Below are positions 34,981 through 46,809 of a stretch of DNA of 64,000 nt, one piece after another (positions within the stretch are counted from its first letter, which is position 1; the number at the start of each line of letters is the position of its first letter). The notes under the pieces are model-generated. The model did not search any database, was not told where the DNA came from, and saw only the letters and a program-made list of their open reading frames with translations. Source of the stretch: CAWAVN01 sp963825075 (GTDB lineage Bacteria > Planctomycetota > Planctomycetia > Planctomycetales > Planctomycetaceae); the NCBI GenBank assembly GCA_963825075.1, contig CAWGRX010000041.1:124001-188000 (forward strand), given 5' to 3'. The translations under genes and the position numbers were made by a program.

Positions 34981-37900
34981 ATGCTGAATTCTTTGGTGGC
35001 TGTTGTGCTGGGAAACGCCGCGGTAGCGAGTCTGCTCGCCCTGGGCGTGGTGCTTTTGGCCCGTTGGTATCATAAGCCTGCACTCTTACACGGGTTATGG
35101 GTGGTGGTGCTGTTGAAGCTCGTCACGCCGCCGATGGTCTCGATCCCCGTCCCGGTGGAGATGTCGGCCCTAGTTCCCGAACCAGCCCCGGAAGAAAACG
35201 CTTCGCAAATTCCCGATTCGACGTTGGCCGACGTTCCGGCCGACACCCCGGACCTTGGCGAGTCCGGCGTGCCGTCCGAACCCTTTCCGACGATTGTGAT
35301 TGAAGATTTTCTCAACCCGGACCCCGCGGCGGGGGAAGAGCGAACGCCAGCCTTCAGTCCCTTTAGGGATTCCTTCCATTCGATGGAGGAACAGTCCGCG
35401 GAAAATCCCATTCTCTTCAATAGCGGCGAAGTCGTTCAAAAGGATGCTAAAGCATTTGAGAAGAGGCCGGCTGCGGATGCGATGGCTTTTCCCGCGACGG
35501 TTCCCCCCTCCGCGGAGACCAAGACGACTCCCCTGGTTTATCAATTCTCCTGGAGAACGTTCTGGCAGGGGATGCTCTGGGTTTGGGGGCTGGGCGCGGG
35601 GACGGTGTTCTTTATCGCCATCCGGCAGATTGTGCAGTTTGAGCGGTCCCTCCAAAAAGCGGAACCCGCCGGGGATGCCTTGCGGGACTGGGTCGCTCGG
35701 TTGGCCGGGCAGGTTGGCCTGAATCGGCCGCCGGAGGTGTTTTTGCTCGAAGGGGCCGTCTCCCCGATGCTATGGGGCTTTGGCCGGAGTCCCCGGTTGT
35801 TATTGCCCAAAGAGCTTTTGGCCCGCTTGAACGACGATGCGGCCGAGACGTTGATTCTCCACGAACTCGCCCACATGCGGCGGGGCGATCATTGGGTGCG
35901 GGTGTTGGAACTTTTGTGCCAAGGCGTTTACTGGTGGCATCCGCTGGTGTGGTGGGGCCGAAAGCAACTCCGCATCGTGGAAGAAGAATGCTGCGATGCG
36001 TTCGTGGTGGAGCAGTGCCAAGGCGGCGGCGTTTATGCGAGAGCCTTGGTGGAGACGGTGGACTTCTTGTCGGCCCGCCCCAAAGCGTTGCCGCCCGCGG
36101 CGAGCGGCATGGGAAATTTGGAATTCCTCAAGCGGAGATTGACCATGATTATGCAAGGCGGAGTCTCGGCCCGGTTGGCGGGCTTGCCCAAGTTCTTATT
36201 GCTGACCGCGGCGGTGGTGTGCCTCTCCGTGTTGCCCCGGCTGGTCGCGCAGACGGCCGAGAAGAAGAGTTCGTCGAAAACAGAAACCGCCCCGGCCGCG
36301 ACGGAAGCCGATGCTCCTCAGGACACCGGGGCGTCCGACAAATCGGCATCTAAATCGGCGGAGACCAAGCCGGTCCGCAGCCGGATCCTCGTTCAGGAAC
36401 CGATCGAGTTCGAGAAAAAGCCCAAGGGTTATCCCTCGGCGGAACTGGAAGTCCACGACCTGGCGTTCTCTCCAGACGGCAAGCTCCTGGCGGCGGGCTA
36501 CGGCCGCTGGGACACGACGGGCGAAATCGTGGTCTATGATTTCGCGGAGAAAACGGTATTGAAAAAATTTCCGCTGCGTCGAGGCGTCTCGACAGTGACG
36601 TTCAGCCCGGACGGGAAATACCTCGCCGTCGCGACCTGGCAAAATGCCGAATTACAGGTTCGGGAAACGGCCACGTGGGAACTCGTCGCCCAGAAACGCA
36701 CCGGCACGAAGATCGCCCGGCTGGATTTCTCGCCCGACGGCAAATACCTCGCTGCCGCCAACGAAGCGGGCCAGTTGATGATGTGGACCGTCGGGCAATG
36801 GGACGAGGAGCGGGCCTTCGAGGGGGACTTTTTCCGCTTCCAGAAAGTCGCCTTCTCGCCGGACGGCAAACTGCTTGTGGCGGTCGGCGGAAGTTTCGAG
36901 CAGCAGAACCGCTTCGGACGCGGGCTGGTGTTTGAAGTGGAAAGCGGCAAGCAAATCGCGAAGTTCGATTCCGGCGGCATGGTGTTTCGGGCGCTCGAGT
37001 TTTCGCCCGATGGGAAGGAAATCGCCACCGGCGAGTTCGGCACCACGGTTGCCTTTTGGGAGCCGCGAACCGGTAAACGGATCGCCAGCCTCAACCTGAC
37101 GGGCACGGTGCGCGAGGTCAACTATGCTCCCGACGGGCGGATGGCGGCCGCGTGCGGCGACGGCACGGTCTATGTGATGCAAGACCACAGGATACTGCGG
37201 CAGATGATCGGCCACGAACGCGAAGCGCTCTCGGCGGTGTTCACGCCTGATGGAAAAACGCTCGCCACGGGAGCCCAGGACGCGACCATCCGCATCTGGA
37301 ACCCCGACACCGGCGTGCCTTTGGGAATCCTTCGGCCTCACGAGTCGCTCGAAGACACCCCGGAAGCCGTGCTTGCAATCGCCCATTCCCCGGACGGCCG
37401 ATTTGTGGTGACCACGCACGAAGACACGTCGGTCAGGCTCCGCGAGGCCGCGACGGGGAAATTCTTGAAGTCATTGAAAGGCCACGATGATGTGGTCTCC
37501 GCCGTGGCGTTTTCGCCCGACAGCAAAACTCTCGCCACGGGCAGCTACGACCAAACCGTCAAACTTTGGAACGTCGAAACCGCCGAGCTTCTACGGACAT
37601 TGAAGGGGCACACCAACTGGGTGTTTGCGGTGGCATTCTCCCCGGACGGAAAAACCCTCGCCAGCGGCGGGTACGACAAATCGATCCGGTTGTGGAATGT
37701 GGCGGGCGGCGAACCGAAGGCCGTTCTCGAAGGGCACAACGCGGCCGTGCGGTCCTTGGCCTTCTCGCCGGATGGAAAACAGCTTGTCTCCGGCAGCAGC
37801 GACCGCACGGTTCAGGTTTGGGATCTCGAAGACGCAGAAAGTCCTTGAAGGAACTCAAAGGCCACACCGCCGCCGTCCGCGCGGTGGCGTATTCCCCGGA

Positions 37901-40900
37901 CGGCAACCGCATCGCGAGTGCTAGCGAAGACAAAACCATCCGCTTCTGGAACCCCGCGACGGGCGAATCGCTCCAGGAACTCAAAGGGCACACGGGAATG
38001 GTGTGGTGTTTGGCGTTTTCGCCGCGCGGCCGCACCTTGGCGAGTGCCGGGTTCGACAATACGCTCCGCATCTGGAGCGGCCAAACCGGTTCGGCCCTGC
38101 AAACGCTCACCGGGCATCAGGATGTCGTCACCTCGCTGTCCTATGCGCCCGATTCCTCGGCGATCGTCACGGGCAGTTACGACAAAACCTTGAAACTCTG
38201 GCCCGGCATCGAACCGCCGATCCCCGCCTTGGCGGATTTGAATCTCGCCGACAATGGAGAAGCGTCTCTCGTGCGGTTCGTGGTGTTCAATCCCGAAGGA
38301 ACCCGCATGCTCACAGGCACCCAGAACCAAAGTCTCCGGCTGTGGGATCTGAATCTGGGCCGAGTGGTGAAGACTGTCATTCATCCGCGCGGGATCAGCG
38401 CCGGTGCGCTCGCTCCCGACGGCAAACTTCTGGTCACCACGGACTTCGGTGGAAAATTGTATTTTTGGAATGCGGAAACCCTCGAATCGATTGACACGCT
38501 GGAAACGGGCCAATCGCAAGGCAGGGTCGTTGCGTTTTCGCCGGATGGAAAACTCCTCGCCATGGGAGACTGGAACGGCGACGCGAAGATCTGGAACACC
38601 CTAACCCGCAAGAAGGTCGGCGAGTTGCCGAAGCAGGAATTGCCTGTTACCGGATTTGCCTTTTCGCCGGACGGCAAACTCGCGGCCACGACAACGGGCA
38701 ATTACAAAGAAGGTGACAAGGCTGGCACCGTCAAACTCTGGAACACCGAGACCTGGAAAGAGATCGCGAATTTGCCCGGCCCGGCGAAAAAAATGCGGCC
38801 CATCGCATTCAGTCCCGACGGCCGGACGCTGATCGCCGGAGGTTCGCAAAACGAATTGCTGGTTTACGATGTGCCCAAGAAAAAGCTCGCCGCGCGCGTA
38901 CCGATGGGGACGGAGGTCAACGCTGTGGCGTTTCTGCCGGATTCCCGCACCGCGGTGATCGGCCGCTACGACGGGAGAGTGGAGTTGTGGAACGTGCAAT
39001 CCCGCCAACGGCTTGCCAATTACGAAGGTCATTATCGGAGCGCGGATCCAAAAAGGCGATATGTCAATGCGATCGGCGTTTCTCCAGACGGATCGGTCGT
39101 GGCCTCTGCCGGCGCGGACGGCCACGTGAAACTCTATCCCACTTCCACTTTGCCGCCGATGCCCGCGCTCGCCGAGTTTTCCTTCGCAAATGCCCAACCC
39201 TTCAGCGTCGCGCTCTCTCCCGACGGCAGCCGATTGGCGATTGCGACCACGGCAAAGACGATCGAAATCCGCGAAACGAAAACGGGCCGCGTGCTAAAAA
39301 GCATCGGCCCTTTCAAATCCTCTTGCGCGTCGGTCTCGTTTTCTCCCGATGGCCAATGGATCGCCGGGGCGGCGCAAAGCGGTTGGGCGACGGTTTGGAA
39401 CACGGAAACCGGCGAAAAACTTTTCTCCGTGGAGGCCCATCCCGGTGGAGCACGGCGGGCGAACTTTTCCCCGGACGGCGGGATGCTGGCCACCTGCGGT
39501 TGGGACGAAACCGCCGCCGTCTGGAACGTTCCCGACGGGAGTTTGCGTTACCGCATCCCCAAACAAGGCTTGGCCCTCAGCGATGCGAGATTCTCGCCGG
39601 AGGGCAAACTGCTCCTCACGGCGACCGGGTCCTACAAGGAGTGGCAAAAGCCGGGGTCCATCAAGATTTGGAATGCCGACGACGGGACATCAATCGGCGA
39701 GACGCCCAGCCATGAAGCCGAGATCAAAGGCCTGCTGTTCGACGCCGGCGGAAATTTCATTTCCTACGGCAGCAAGGGTGCGAAAGTGTGGGACCGGAGG
39801 TCGCGCAAGCTCGTTCGCTCGATTGGAGAAGGCCCCACCATTACGGCCGCCGTGCTCTCGCCCGACGGCAACACGCTGTTCGCCGGCGATCGGACCGGAC
39901 GAATGCTGAGTTACGATGCGAAGACCGGCAATATCAAACAGACCCTCGAAGGCCATGAAGACCTCGTGTATTGCATGGCCTCCACTCCCGACGGGACGCT
40001 ATTGGCGAGTTCGTCAAGAGACGGCTTCGTGAAACTCTGGCCGGGGCAGCGCATTCCCGCGGCGATTCCGTTGGCGCAGATTCACGATGACCCCGAGCAG
40101 TCCCGATCGATCGCCTATTCACCCGACGGCAAATGGCTCGCTGTGGGCGGCAAGGACAAGACGATCAGCCTTCGCGATGCGGCGACCCGGAAAGAAGTGC
40201 GCGAACTCAAAGGGCACAACGGCATGCTCTTCGGACTGGTGTTTACACCCGACAGCAAATCGCTCTTGTCGGCGAGCAGCGACGGCACCGTGCGAAGATG
40301 GGACCTCGCCGACGGTCGTCAAACGGGGGCATGGACGGTTCAGGTCGAAAAACTCGCGAATGTTCGCGGGTTGGCCGTCACTGCGGACGGGAAGCGAATG
40401 GCCGCCGGCAACGACAACGGCGAATGCCGGGTTTGGGATCTGACGACTCGAGACGAAGTCTTCCAACTGCCGGTTCGATCCATGCCTGTGACAGGCGTTG
40501 CCTTCTCGCCCGACGGAGAAATCCTTGCGACCTGCACGGGGCGATGGCAAGAGTGGCAAACGCCAGGCGAACTGAAACTGTGGAACGCGAAAACCGGCAA
40601 ACCGATTGCCAAGCTGAAAGGACACGACGGCGAAATGAAAGGCGTGTTCTTCAGCCGGGATGGCGGGCGGCTGGTTTCTTATGGCTCGGATCAAAGCGTG
40701 AAAATCTGGGACGTTGCCAGTCGGCGGCTTGTCCGCACGCAGAAATCTGAGCACAACATCTCAGCAGCGGCGCTACTCAACGAGGAAACGCTGCTGTTTG
40801 GCGATACCCTGGGAAACCTCATAGGCATGGATCTCAAAACGGGAAGGATGTTGATGCAGACCCGCGGTCACTTCGATTATCTGGGCGGAATCGCAGCATC

Positions 40901-42026
40901 TCCCGACGCAAGAGAGTTCGCCACCGCCAGTCATGATGGTTTTTTCAAAGTCTGGCCGGCAAAACTGCCGGAACTCGCAATTCAACGTCTGCCTGCTCCG
41001 AAAATCGGTAATGCCGAGCGACTGGCGGAGAAGATCCGCAGTTGGCAATCCTTGATTTCAGGCGATCATGGGCCGATCAGCCTGCAGCGGGTCAAAACCC
41101 TCTCGCCGCATGGTGACCAGGTCTGGTTCGCCATCTACTCGCCCGACGGGAAAACCCTGGCCACGGGCGGAACCGACAAGGACGTGAAGCTCTGGAACGC
41201 GGAAACGATGGAGCTTCTGCACACGCTGTCGGGCCACCGGGCGTTCACGACCCACGCGGCGTTCTCCCCGGACGGCAAAAAGGTCGCGACCGTCAGTTGG
41301 GACGCGGATAAAACCGTGAAGCTCTGGGACGTGGAGACGGGGAAACTGCTCGCGTCCGCCCAAGCCCATGAGGGGGGATGCCGCGATGTGGCTTATTCGC
41401 CCGATGGGCAATTCATCGCCACCGCGTGTGAAGACCAGCACGTCCGGCTGTTTACTCCCGACTTGGCGTTAAGCCAGTCGATCGACGTGGGCCTCAACGT
41501 GTATAGCCTCGCCTTCTCGCCGGATAGCAAGATGCTGGCCGTGGGCACGGGCAATTGGCGGGACGGAAAACGGGGCCGCATCACGCTGTACGATCCAGAA
41601 GACGGAAGAAAAATTAAGGATTTCGCGGGCAGCGATGGCTATGTCTTCGATTTGCAATTCTTGAAAGATGGCAAACACTTGTTGGCGGGCAATGCCGGCG
41701 TGGGATGTGCCATCTGGAATGTCGATACCGGACACATCGAAGAAACCTACCGCCGCGAACAAGACACGCGTTGGGTGGAGATCAGCCGGGATGAGAAATG
41801 GTTGATTGCCTCTGCCAAACCCGGCTTGGTGCAGATTTGGAAGCGAAACCAAGCCGAGCCGATCGCATCCTTCAAAGCCTCGGAAGAATTCGTGCACTGT
41901 GCCACGTTTGCTCCCGATGGAAAACACGTCCTCGTGGCGGATGAAGCGGGGGCGTTGTCCCTGTGGGAAATGAAGCCGTCCTTGCAAAACCAGGTCGCGA
42001 AAGTTCCGGAGACGACCAATCCTTAA
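34981..42026 (+). CDS. BlaR1-type M56 membrane metalloprotease fused to a very long WD40 array (one apparent frameshift)
   Basis: The N-terminal part (about 420 residues) is a BlaR1/MecR1 protease: membrane helices near residues 5-25, 33-48, 195-215 and 402-420, and the zinc motif HELAHMRRGD with H294-E295-x-x-H298, then EEECCDAFVV. Where BlaR1 has a penicillin-binding sensor, this protein has WD40 blades from about residue 480 to the end, e.g. GHTNWVFAVAFSPDGKTLAS then SIRLWNV. At 37832 (GAAGACGCAGAAAG) one base appears missing; restoring a G gives LEDGRKSLKELKGHTAAVRA and a chain of about 2,348 residues. The blades would face the periplasm. They could sense a polymer or partner and trigger cleavage of the repressor. 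If the shift is real, it would be two proteins, the second lacking its own start. Confidence 0.8.
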
Positions 42027-42060
42027 TCTCTGAAGTGTTCCTCTCAAGCGAGCCACAGCC

Positions 42061-43686
42061 ATGCAAATACGCCCTAGAATCTTTCGATCGTGCGTAACTC
42101 TTCTGCTGTTCCTGGCAGGCAGTCTGGTGCACGCGGAGGATTCCGCTGCCAAATCTCAACCGTCCGGAGATGATGTCCAGCGAGTCGCCGACCGGATCGA
42201 TGAACTGATCGAGAAGCGCTGGAAGGAAGCCGGCGTCACCCCCGCCGAACCAGCCGGCGATGCCGAGTTTCTCAGGCGTTTGTATTTACATGTGGACGGC
42301 GGCATTCCGCCGGTTTTTGAAGTGCGGGAATTTCTGGCGGACACTTCGCCCGACAAACGCCGGCGCGTGGTCGATGAGCTGCTGGATCGGCCGGGATACA
42401 TTATGAATTTCACCCGCTACTGGCGGCGGGTCATGCTGCCGGAAACCGATTCCGACCTGCAAACGCGGTTTTTGATTCCCGGCTTCGAGGCTTGGCTGCG
42501 GGAACAACTCACCGAGAACACCGCCTACGATGACATTGCCCGCCAGATCATCAACACCAAGCTCAATCAAGACCGAGGCAATCGGCAGGCCTATATGCAA
42601 GCTGTGACCAGCGTGACGCCTTTGGCGTTTTATCAGGCCAAGCAAGTCGCCCCGGAAAACCTGGCCGCGGCGACGTCGCGGATCTTTTTGGGCATCCGAA
42701 TCGAGTGCGCCCAATGCCACGACCATCCCTTCGACAGTTGGAAGCGGGATCAGTTCTGGTCGCTGGCGGCGTTCTTCGGCGGGATCGTGCGGGACGGGCA
42801 GCCCAACGTGTTCGGCCAGGTCCGCGAAATTCCCGACCGCCGGGAAATCAGCATCCCCGACACCGACCAGGTCGTGCAAGCCGGCTACCTGGACGGGAGC
42901 GAACCCAGGTGGCGGTTTCGCGTGGGGGCGAGAAAAACCCTGGCGGACTGGGTGGCGTCGCGGGACAATCCCTACTTCGCCCGCGCTGCTGCCAACCGGA
43001 TGTGGGGCCATTTCTTTGGCCGGGGGATTGTGGAGCCGGTGGATGATTTCTCCGACGCCAACCCGCCCAGCCATCCCGAACTGTTGGACTTCCTGGCGAA
43101 GGAATTTGCGGCCCACGAGTTCGATTTGAAGTTCCTGATCCGCGCGATCACCGCCAGCCGGACTTATCAGCTCAGTAGCCGAATGACCGACAAATCCCAA
43201 AAGGCCCCGGAACTGTTCGCCCGCATGAACGTGCAAGGCCTGACTCCGGAGCAGCTTTACGAGAGCCTGGCCCAGGCCACCGGAACGCCGGTGACGTTTC
43301 AAGCGAACAATCCCTACATCTTCGGCAACCAGTCCGAACAGGGCATGTTCCAGGAAACGTTCGACGACAGCGGCACGACGCTCACCGACCGCGAAACCAC
43401 GATCCTCCAAGCCCTGGCCTTGATGAACGGCCAGCTGACCGCGAACGCGACGGACCTCGAGCGAAGCCAAACCCTCGCCGCGATTTCCCAGGCGCCGTTT
43501 CTCGATACCGAAGGAAGAATCGAAGCCCTGTATCTCGCCGCGTTGTCCCGAACGCCCCGCGAGCCGGAACTCGCCCGCATGAAAAAATACGTGGACAGCG
43601 GCGGCCCCGCGAACGATTCCGACAAAGCCCTCGCCGACGTTTTCTGGGCGCTATTAAACAGCAGCGAGTTCTTGTTCAATCATTAG
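42061..43686 (+). CDS. Exported DUF1549/DUF1553 protein
   Basis: A 541-residue exported protein with signal peptide ending VHAED. The DUF1549 part (FLRRLYLHVDGGIPPVFEVR to about residue 230) contains CAQCHDHPFDSWKRDQFW, a C-x-x-C-H sequence that can hold haem or metal. The DUF1553 part follows: WVASRDNPYFARAAANRMWG, HFFGRGIVEPVDDFSDANPP and LLNSSEFLFNH at the end. These two domains occur almost only in planctomycetes, verrucomicrobia and relatives, regularly followed by a DUF1501 gene, as here (49 bp). Their job is unsettled; a role in polysaccharide handling or outer-layer transport has been suggested. It begins 34 bp after the WD40 gene, probably in the same transcript. Confidence 0.88.
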   Translation: MQIRPRIFRSCVTLLLFLAGSLVHAEDSAAKSQPSGDDVQRVADRIDELIEKRWKEAGVTPAEPAGDAEFLRRLYLHVDGGIPPVFEVREFLADTSPDKRRRVVDELLDRPGYIMNFTRYWRRVMLPETDSDLQTRFLIPGFEAWLREQLTENTAYDDIARQIINTKLNQDRGNRQAYMQAVTSVTPLAFYQAKQVAPENLAAATSRIFLGIRIECAQCHDHPFDSWKRDQFWSLAAFFGGIVRDGQPNVFGQVREIPDRREISIPDTDQVVQAGYLDGSEPRWRFRVGARKTLADWVASRDNPYFARAAANRMWGHFFGRGIVEPVDDFSDANPPSHPELLDFLAKEFAAHEFDLKFLIRAITASRTYQLSSRMTDKSQKAPELFARMNVQGLTPEQLYESLAQATGTPVTFQANNPYIFGNQSEQGMFQETFDDSGTTLTDRETTILQALALMNGQLTANATDLERSQTLAAISQAPFLDTEGRIEALYLAALSRTPREPELARMKKYVDSGGPANDSDKALADVFWALLNSSEFLFNH

Positions 43687-43735
43687 TCTTCAAATCGCCG
43701 ATCCAAGTCCCCTACGCTTTTTTAGGAACCATGCC

Positions 43736-45076
43736 ATGTCTCGATCCGATTTTGAACTCACTCGTCGCGATCTGCTGCGGCTCTCCGCCTGTGGGGCGTT
43801 CGGGCTGTCGATGTCGAATTGGCTGCCTCTTTTGGCCGAAGAAACCGCCCAAAACCAGACGCGCAAACGGGCCTGCATTTTGCTGTGGATGACGGGCGGT
43901 CCCAGCCAGACCGATACCTTCGACATGAAGCCGGGCCACGCCAACGGCGGCGAATTCAAGCCCATCGAAACGTCCGCCCCCGGCGTCAAAATCAGCGAGC
44001 ATCTGCCGAACCTTGCCAAGGTCATGGAGCACGTCGCCCCCATCCGCTCGATGTCCACCAAGGAAGGCGACCACTCGCGGGGCACGTATGTCATGCGGAC
44101 CGGATACGCCGCCACCGGCCCCGTGCAGTATCCGACGATGGGTTCCTTAATCAGCAAGGAACTCGCTTCGCCCGGCGCGGAACTGCCGGATTACGTGAGC
44201 GTGGCCCCTTACAAGTTTTTGAACCCCGCCGCGTATGGTCCCGGTTTCCTCGGCCCCAAGCATGCTCCGCTGGTGGTGGGGAATCAAAACTCCATCGGCG
44301 GCCAATACAACGACAACGCCCTCAAGGTTCGGAACCTCGACCGGCCCGCGAACATCGAACTGGCCCAGGCTGACGCCCGCTTGGATCTGTTGGCGGGGCT
44401 CGAAGACGACTTCGCCCAGGCCCGGCCCGGCGTTTCGGCGACCAGCCACCGCACCGCTTACGAGCAAGCCGTGCGGATGATGCGCTCGGAAGCCGTCAAA
44501 GCCTTCAACCTCGACGAAGAAGACGACAAGCTCCGCGACCGCTACGGGCGGAACCTGTTCGGGCAAGGCTGTCTCTTGGCCCGTCGGCTGGTCGAGCGCG
44601 GGGTGCCCTTTGTGGAGGTCTCGCTCAACGGCGTTCAGGGCGCGAACACCTTCGGCTGGGACACGCACCAGAACAACTTCACCGCGCTCAAGGCGCTCTG
44701 CGGCGTGCTTGATCCCGGCTGGGCGACTTTGATTTCCGACCTCAAAGATCGCGGGCTGTTGGATTCGACGTTAATCGTCTGGATGGGCGAGTTCGGCCGC
44801 ACGCCGAAAATCAACAGCAGCAAAGGCCGCGACCACTTTCCCAATGCCTGGAGCACGGTGCTGGCGGGCGGCGGCATCAAAGGCGGGCAGTTCATCGGAA
44901 AAACGACCGCCGATGGCATGACAGTCGAAGACCATCCCGTGACCCATGCCGACCTGATGGCCACCATCTGCAAAGCCTTGGGCCTCGATCCCATGAAGCA
45001 AAACATGTCCAACGTGGGCCGGCCCATCCGCCTCGCCAATCCCGAAGCCCAACCGATTACGGAGGTGCTCTCATGA
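43736..45076 (+). CDS. Tat-exported DUF1501 protein
   Basis: A 446-residue protein with a twin-arginine leader (FELTRRDLLRLSACGAFGLS), so it is exported folded. The DUF1501 domain has an alkaline-phosphatase/sulfatase-like arrangement: CILLWMTGGPSQTDTFDMKP at the start, THQNNF, VWMGEFGRTPKIN and GRDHFPNAWSTVLAGGGIKG toward the end, with His and Asp residues in metal-ligand-like positions. The enzyme activity is not established. It is the standard partner of the DUF1549/DUF1553 gene 49 bp upstream, and its stop overlaps the start of the EF-hand gene by four bases (ATGA), so the three are translationally linked. Confidence 0.9.
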   Translation: MSRSDFELTRRDLLRLSACGAFGLSMSNWLPLLAEETAQNQTRKRACILLWMTGGPSQTDTFDMKPGHANGGEFKPIETSAPGVKISEHLPNLAKVMEHVAPIRSMSTKEGDHSRGTYVMRTGYAATGPVQYPTMGSLISKELASPGAELPDYVSVAPYKFLNPAAYGPGFLGPKHAPLVVGNQNSIGGQYNDNALKVRNLDRPANIELAQADARLDLLAGLEDDFAQARPGVSATSHRTAYEQAVRMMRSEAVKAFNLDEEDDKLRDRYGRNLFGQGCLLARRLVERGVPFVEVSLNGVQGANTFGWDTHQNNFTALKALCGVLDPGWATLISDLKDRGLLDSTLIVWMGEFGRTPKINSSKGRDHFPNAWSTVLAGGGIKGGQFIGKTTADGMTVEDHPVTHADLMATICKALGLDPMKQNMSNVGRPIRLANPEAQPITEVLS

Positions 45077-46730
45077 AGCGGCCTTTCATTTTCCTCTTAC
45101 TGCTCGGCGCATTTTGGGGACTCGAGCGAATAGAGGCCTCCGCTGCCGAGGACAAACCGCAGACCTTGTTCTACCTGGACGACAACCGCTTGATCACGCT
45201 CCGGTTTCAAGTAACGGTGGACGGAAAACCCTTCGGCGAAGCCTGGGAAAAATTTCTGGACGAGAACTTTCAGGCGCTCGACAAAAACGACGACGGCAAA
45301 CTCTCCGCCCAGGAATTGGAAAGGCTGAACGATCGCCGATTGCAGCAGGTGCTCTTGTTTGCCGGGCAGGCCAGCAAAAGTCGGCCGATCCCCGACAACA
45401 GGACGCGGAAGAACTTCGCGGAATCCATCGAATACCTGGGTATTCAGCCGTTCGCCGTGAATATCGAATCCTCGCAAAATCAACGCGGGCAAAGGTTCAC
45501 ATCGCTGGGCATGCCGCGCAGATCCCGAACCAGGCCGCGAAGTTGTTGTTCGCCCGTCTGGACCGCGACGGCGACGGCAAGCTCTCCCGCGAAGAGCAGG
45601 ATCATGCCCTCGCCACATTGGCCAAGTCCGACTTGGATCAGGATGAAACGATCAGCTCCGCCGAGTTGATCCCCGTGAACTTTCCGCTGTGTACGCGAGC
45701 CCGAGTTTCAAGCGGGGACGACTGCAGCAAGATCAAACGCGGTTTCTCAGCTTGGGCGACCAGACTTCCATTCGCCAAGTCGCCCAGCAGTTGACCGCCA
45801 AATTCGACAAAGAGCCCAAAGACAACGCCCTCACGCAAAGCCGAACTGGGGCTATCCGAAAAATTCTTCGCCGGGCCACGATATGGACGGCAACGGCAAG
45901 TGGGACTTCGAGGAAATTCAGCAATACCTCCGGTTTCCCAGTGCGGATGTCACCGTCATCGTGCGGATGGGGAAACTGGACCAGGGTCACGAGCGGATCG
46001 AGTTTCAGCACGATGAAGAACTTAACAGTGAAGTCAAAAACGCCATCGGCAGCTTGAATCTGGACACGATCCAAATGGAAGTCTCCGCGGCCCCGGAACG
46101 CGGCGGGAAATTGGAAGAAACTCTCAAATTGCAATTTCGTTCCGCCGACATCGACAAAAACGGCTACATCGACAAGGAAGAGTCCCCCGGCTGGGCAACT
46201 TGCGGGGCTTGTTTGAAGTGCTCGATGCGGACCACGATGAAAAGCTGTTCCTCGATGAGGCCGTGGAAGGCGTGTTGCCTGTGGCCCGGCTCCTTTCGCA
46301 GCAGATTCGTCTGACCGTCACCGACCGGGGCCGGGATTTGTTTCGCATTTTGGACAGCGACAGCGACGGCCGGCTTTCCAAGCGCGAGTTCTGGGCCATG
46401 CCCGACCGGGCCGCGCTCTGGGACAAGGACAAAGACGGCCACGTTGCGGAAACCGAAATCCCGCAGCAATACCGGCTGATCGCTGCCCGCGGCGATATGA
46501 ACATGTTCAATCGCGTTCGAGGGATTGTGGTGGCGTCGAATCCGTTTGGCTCCACCCGGCGAACATCCAGAACCGGCTCCGGTCCGATGTGGTTTCAGCG
46601 AATGGACCGCAACAAAGACGGCGACGTCTCCCCGCGCGAATTTCTAGGCACCACGGAGGCATTTGAGAAACTCGACCAAAACGGCGACGGCCTGATCTCC
46701 CCCGACGAAGCCGCGCTCGCGAGCAAATGA
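45073..46730 (+). CDS. Exported protein with about ten EF-hand loops, interrupted by five apparent indels
   Basis: Signal peptide (MKRPFIFLLLLGAFWGLERI then EASA). The frame changes near 45513, 45690, 45830, 45876 and 46182. Joining the pieces restores GMPAQIPNQAAKLL, NASRKAELGLSEKFFAGHDM and KEEVPRLGNLRGLF. Calcium-binding loops in order: DKNDDGKLSAQE, DRDGDGKLSREE, DLDQDETISSAE, DMDGNGKWDFEE, DIDKNGYIDKEE, DADHDEKLFLDE, DSDSDGRLSKRE, DKDKDGHVAETE, DRNKDGDVSPRE, DQNGDGLISPDE. Some lack ideal ligands, but most have Asp at 1, 3 and 5, Gly6 and Glu12. Probably a periplasmic calcium-binding scaffold for the DUF1501 system it overlaps. Three indels look like missing and two like extra bases, so sequencing error is likelier than decay. 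Confidence 0.7.
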
Positions 46731-46809
46731 CCGTACTTGAAAGTTTGGCTTTTTGAGGTTTTGGTCATTTGAGCTTTGTTTCGGACTTCGAGATTCGGAT
46801 TTCGGATTT

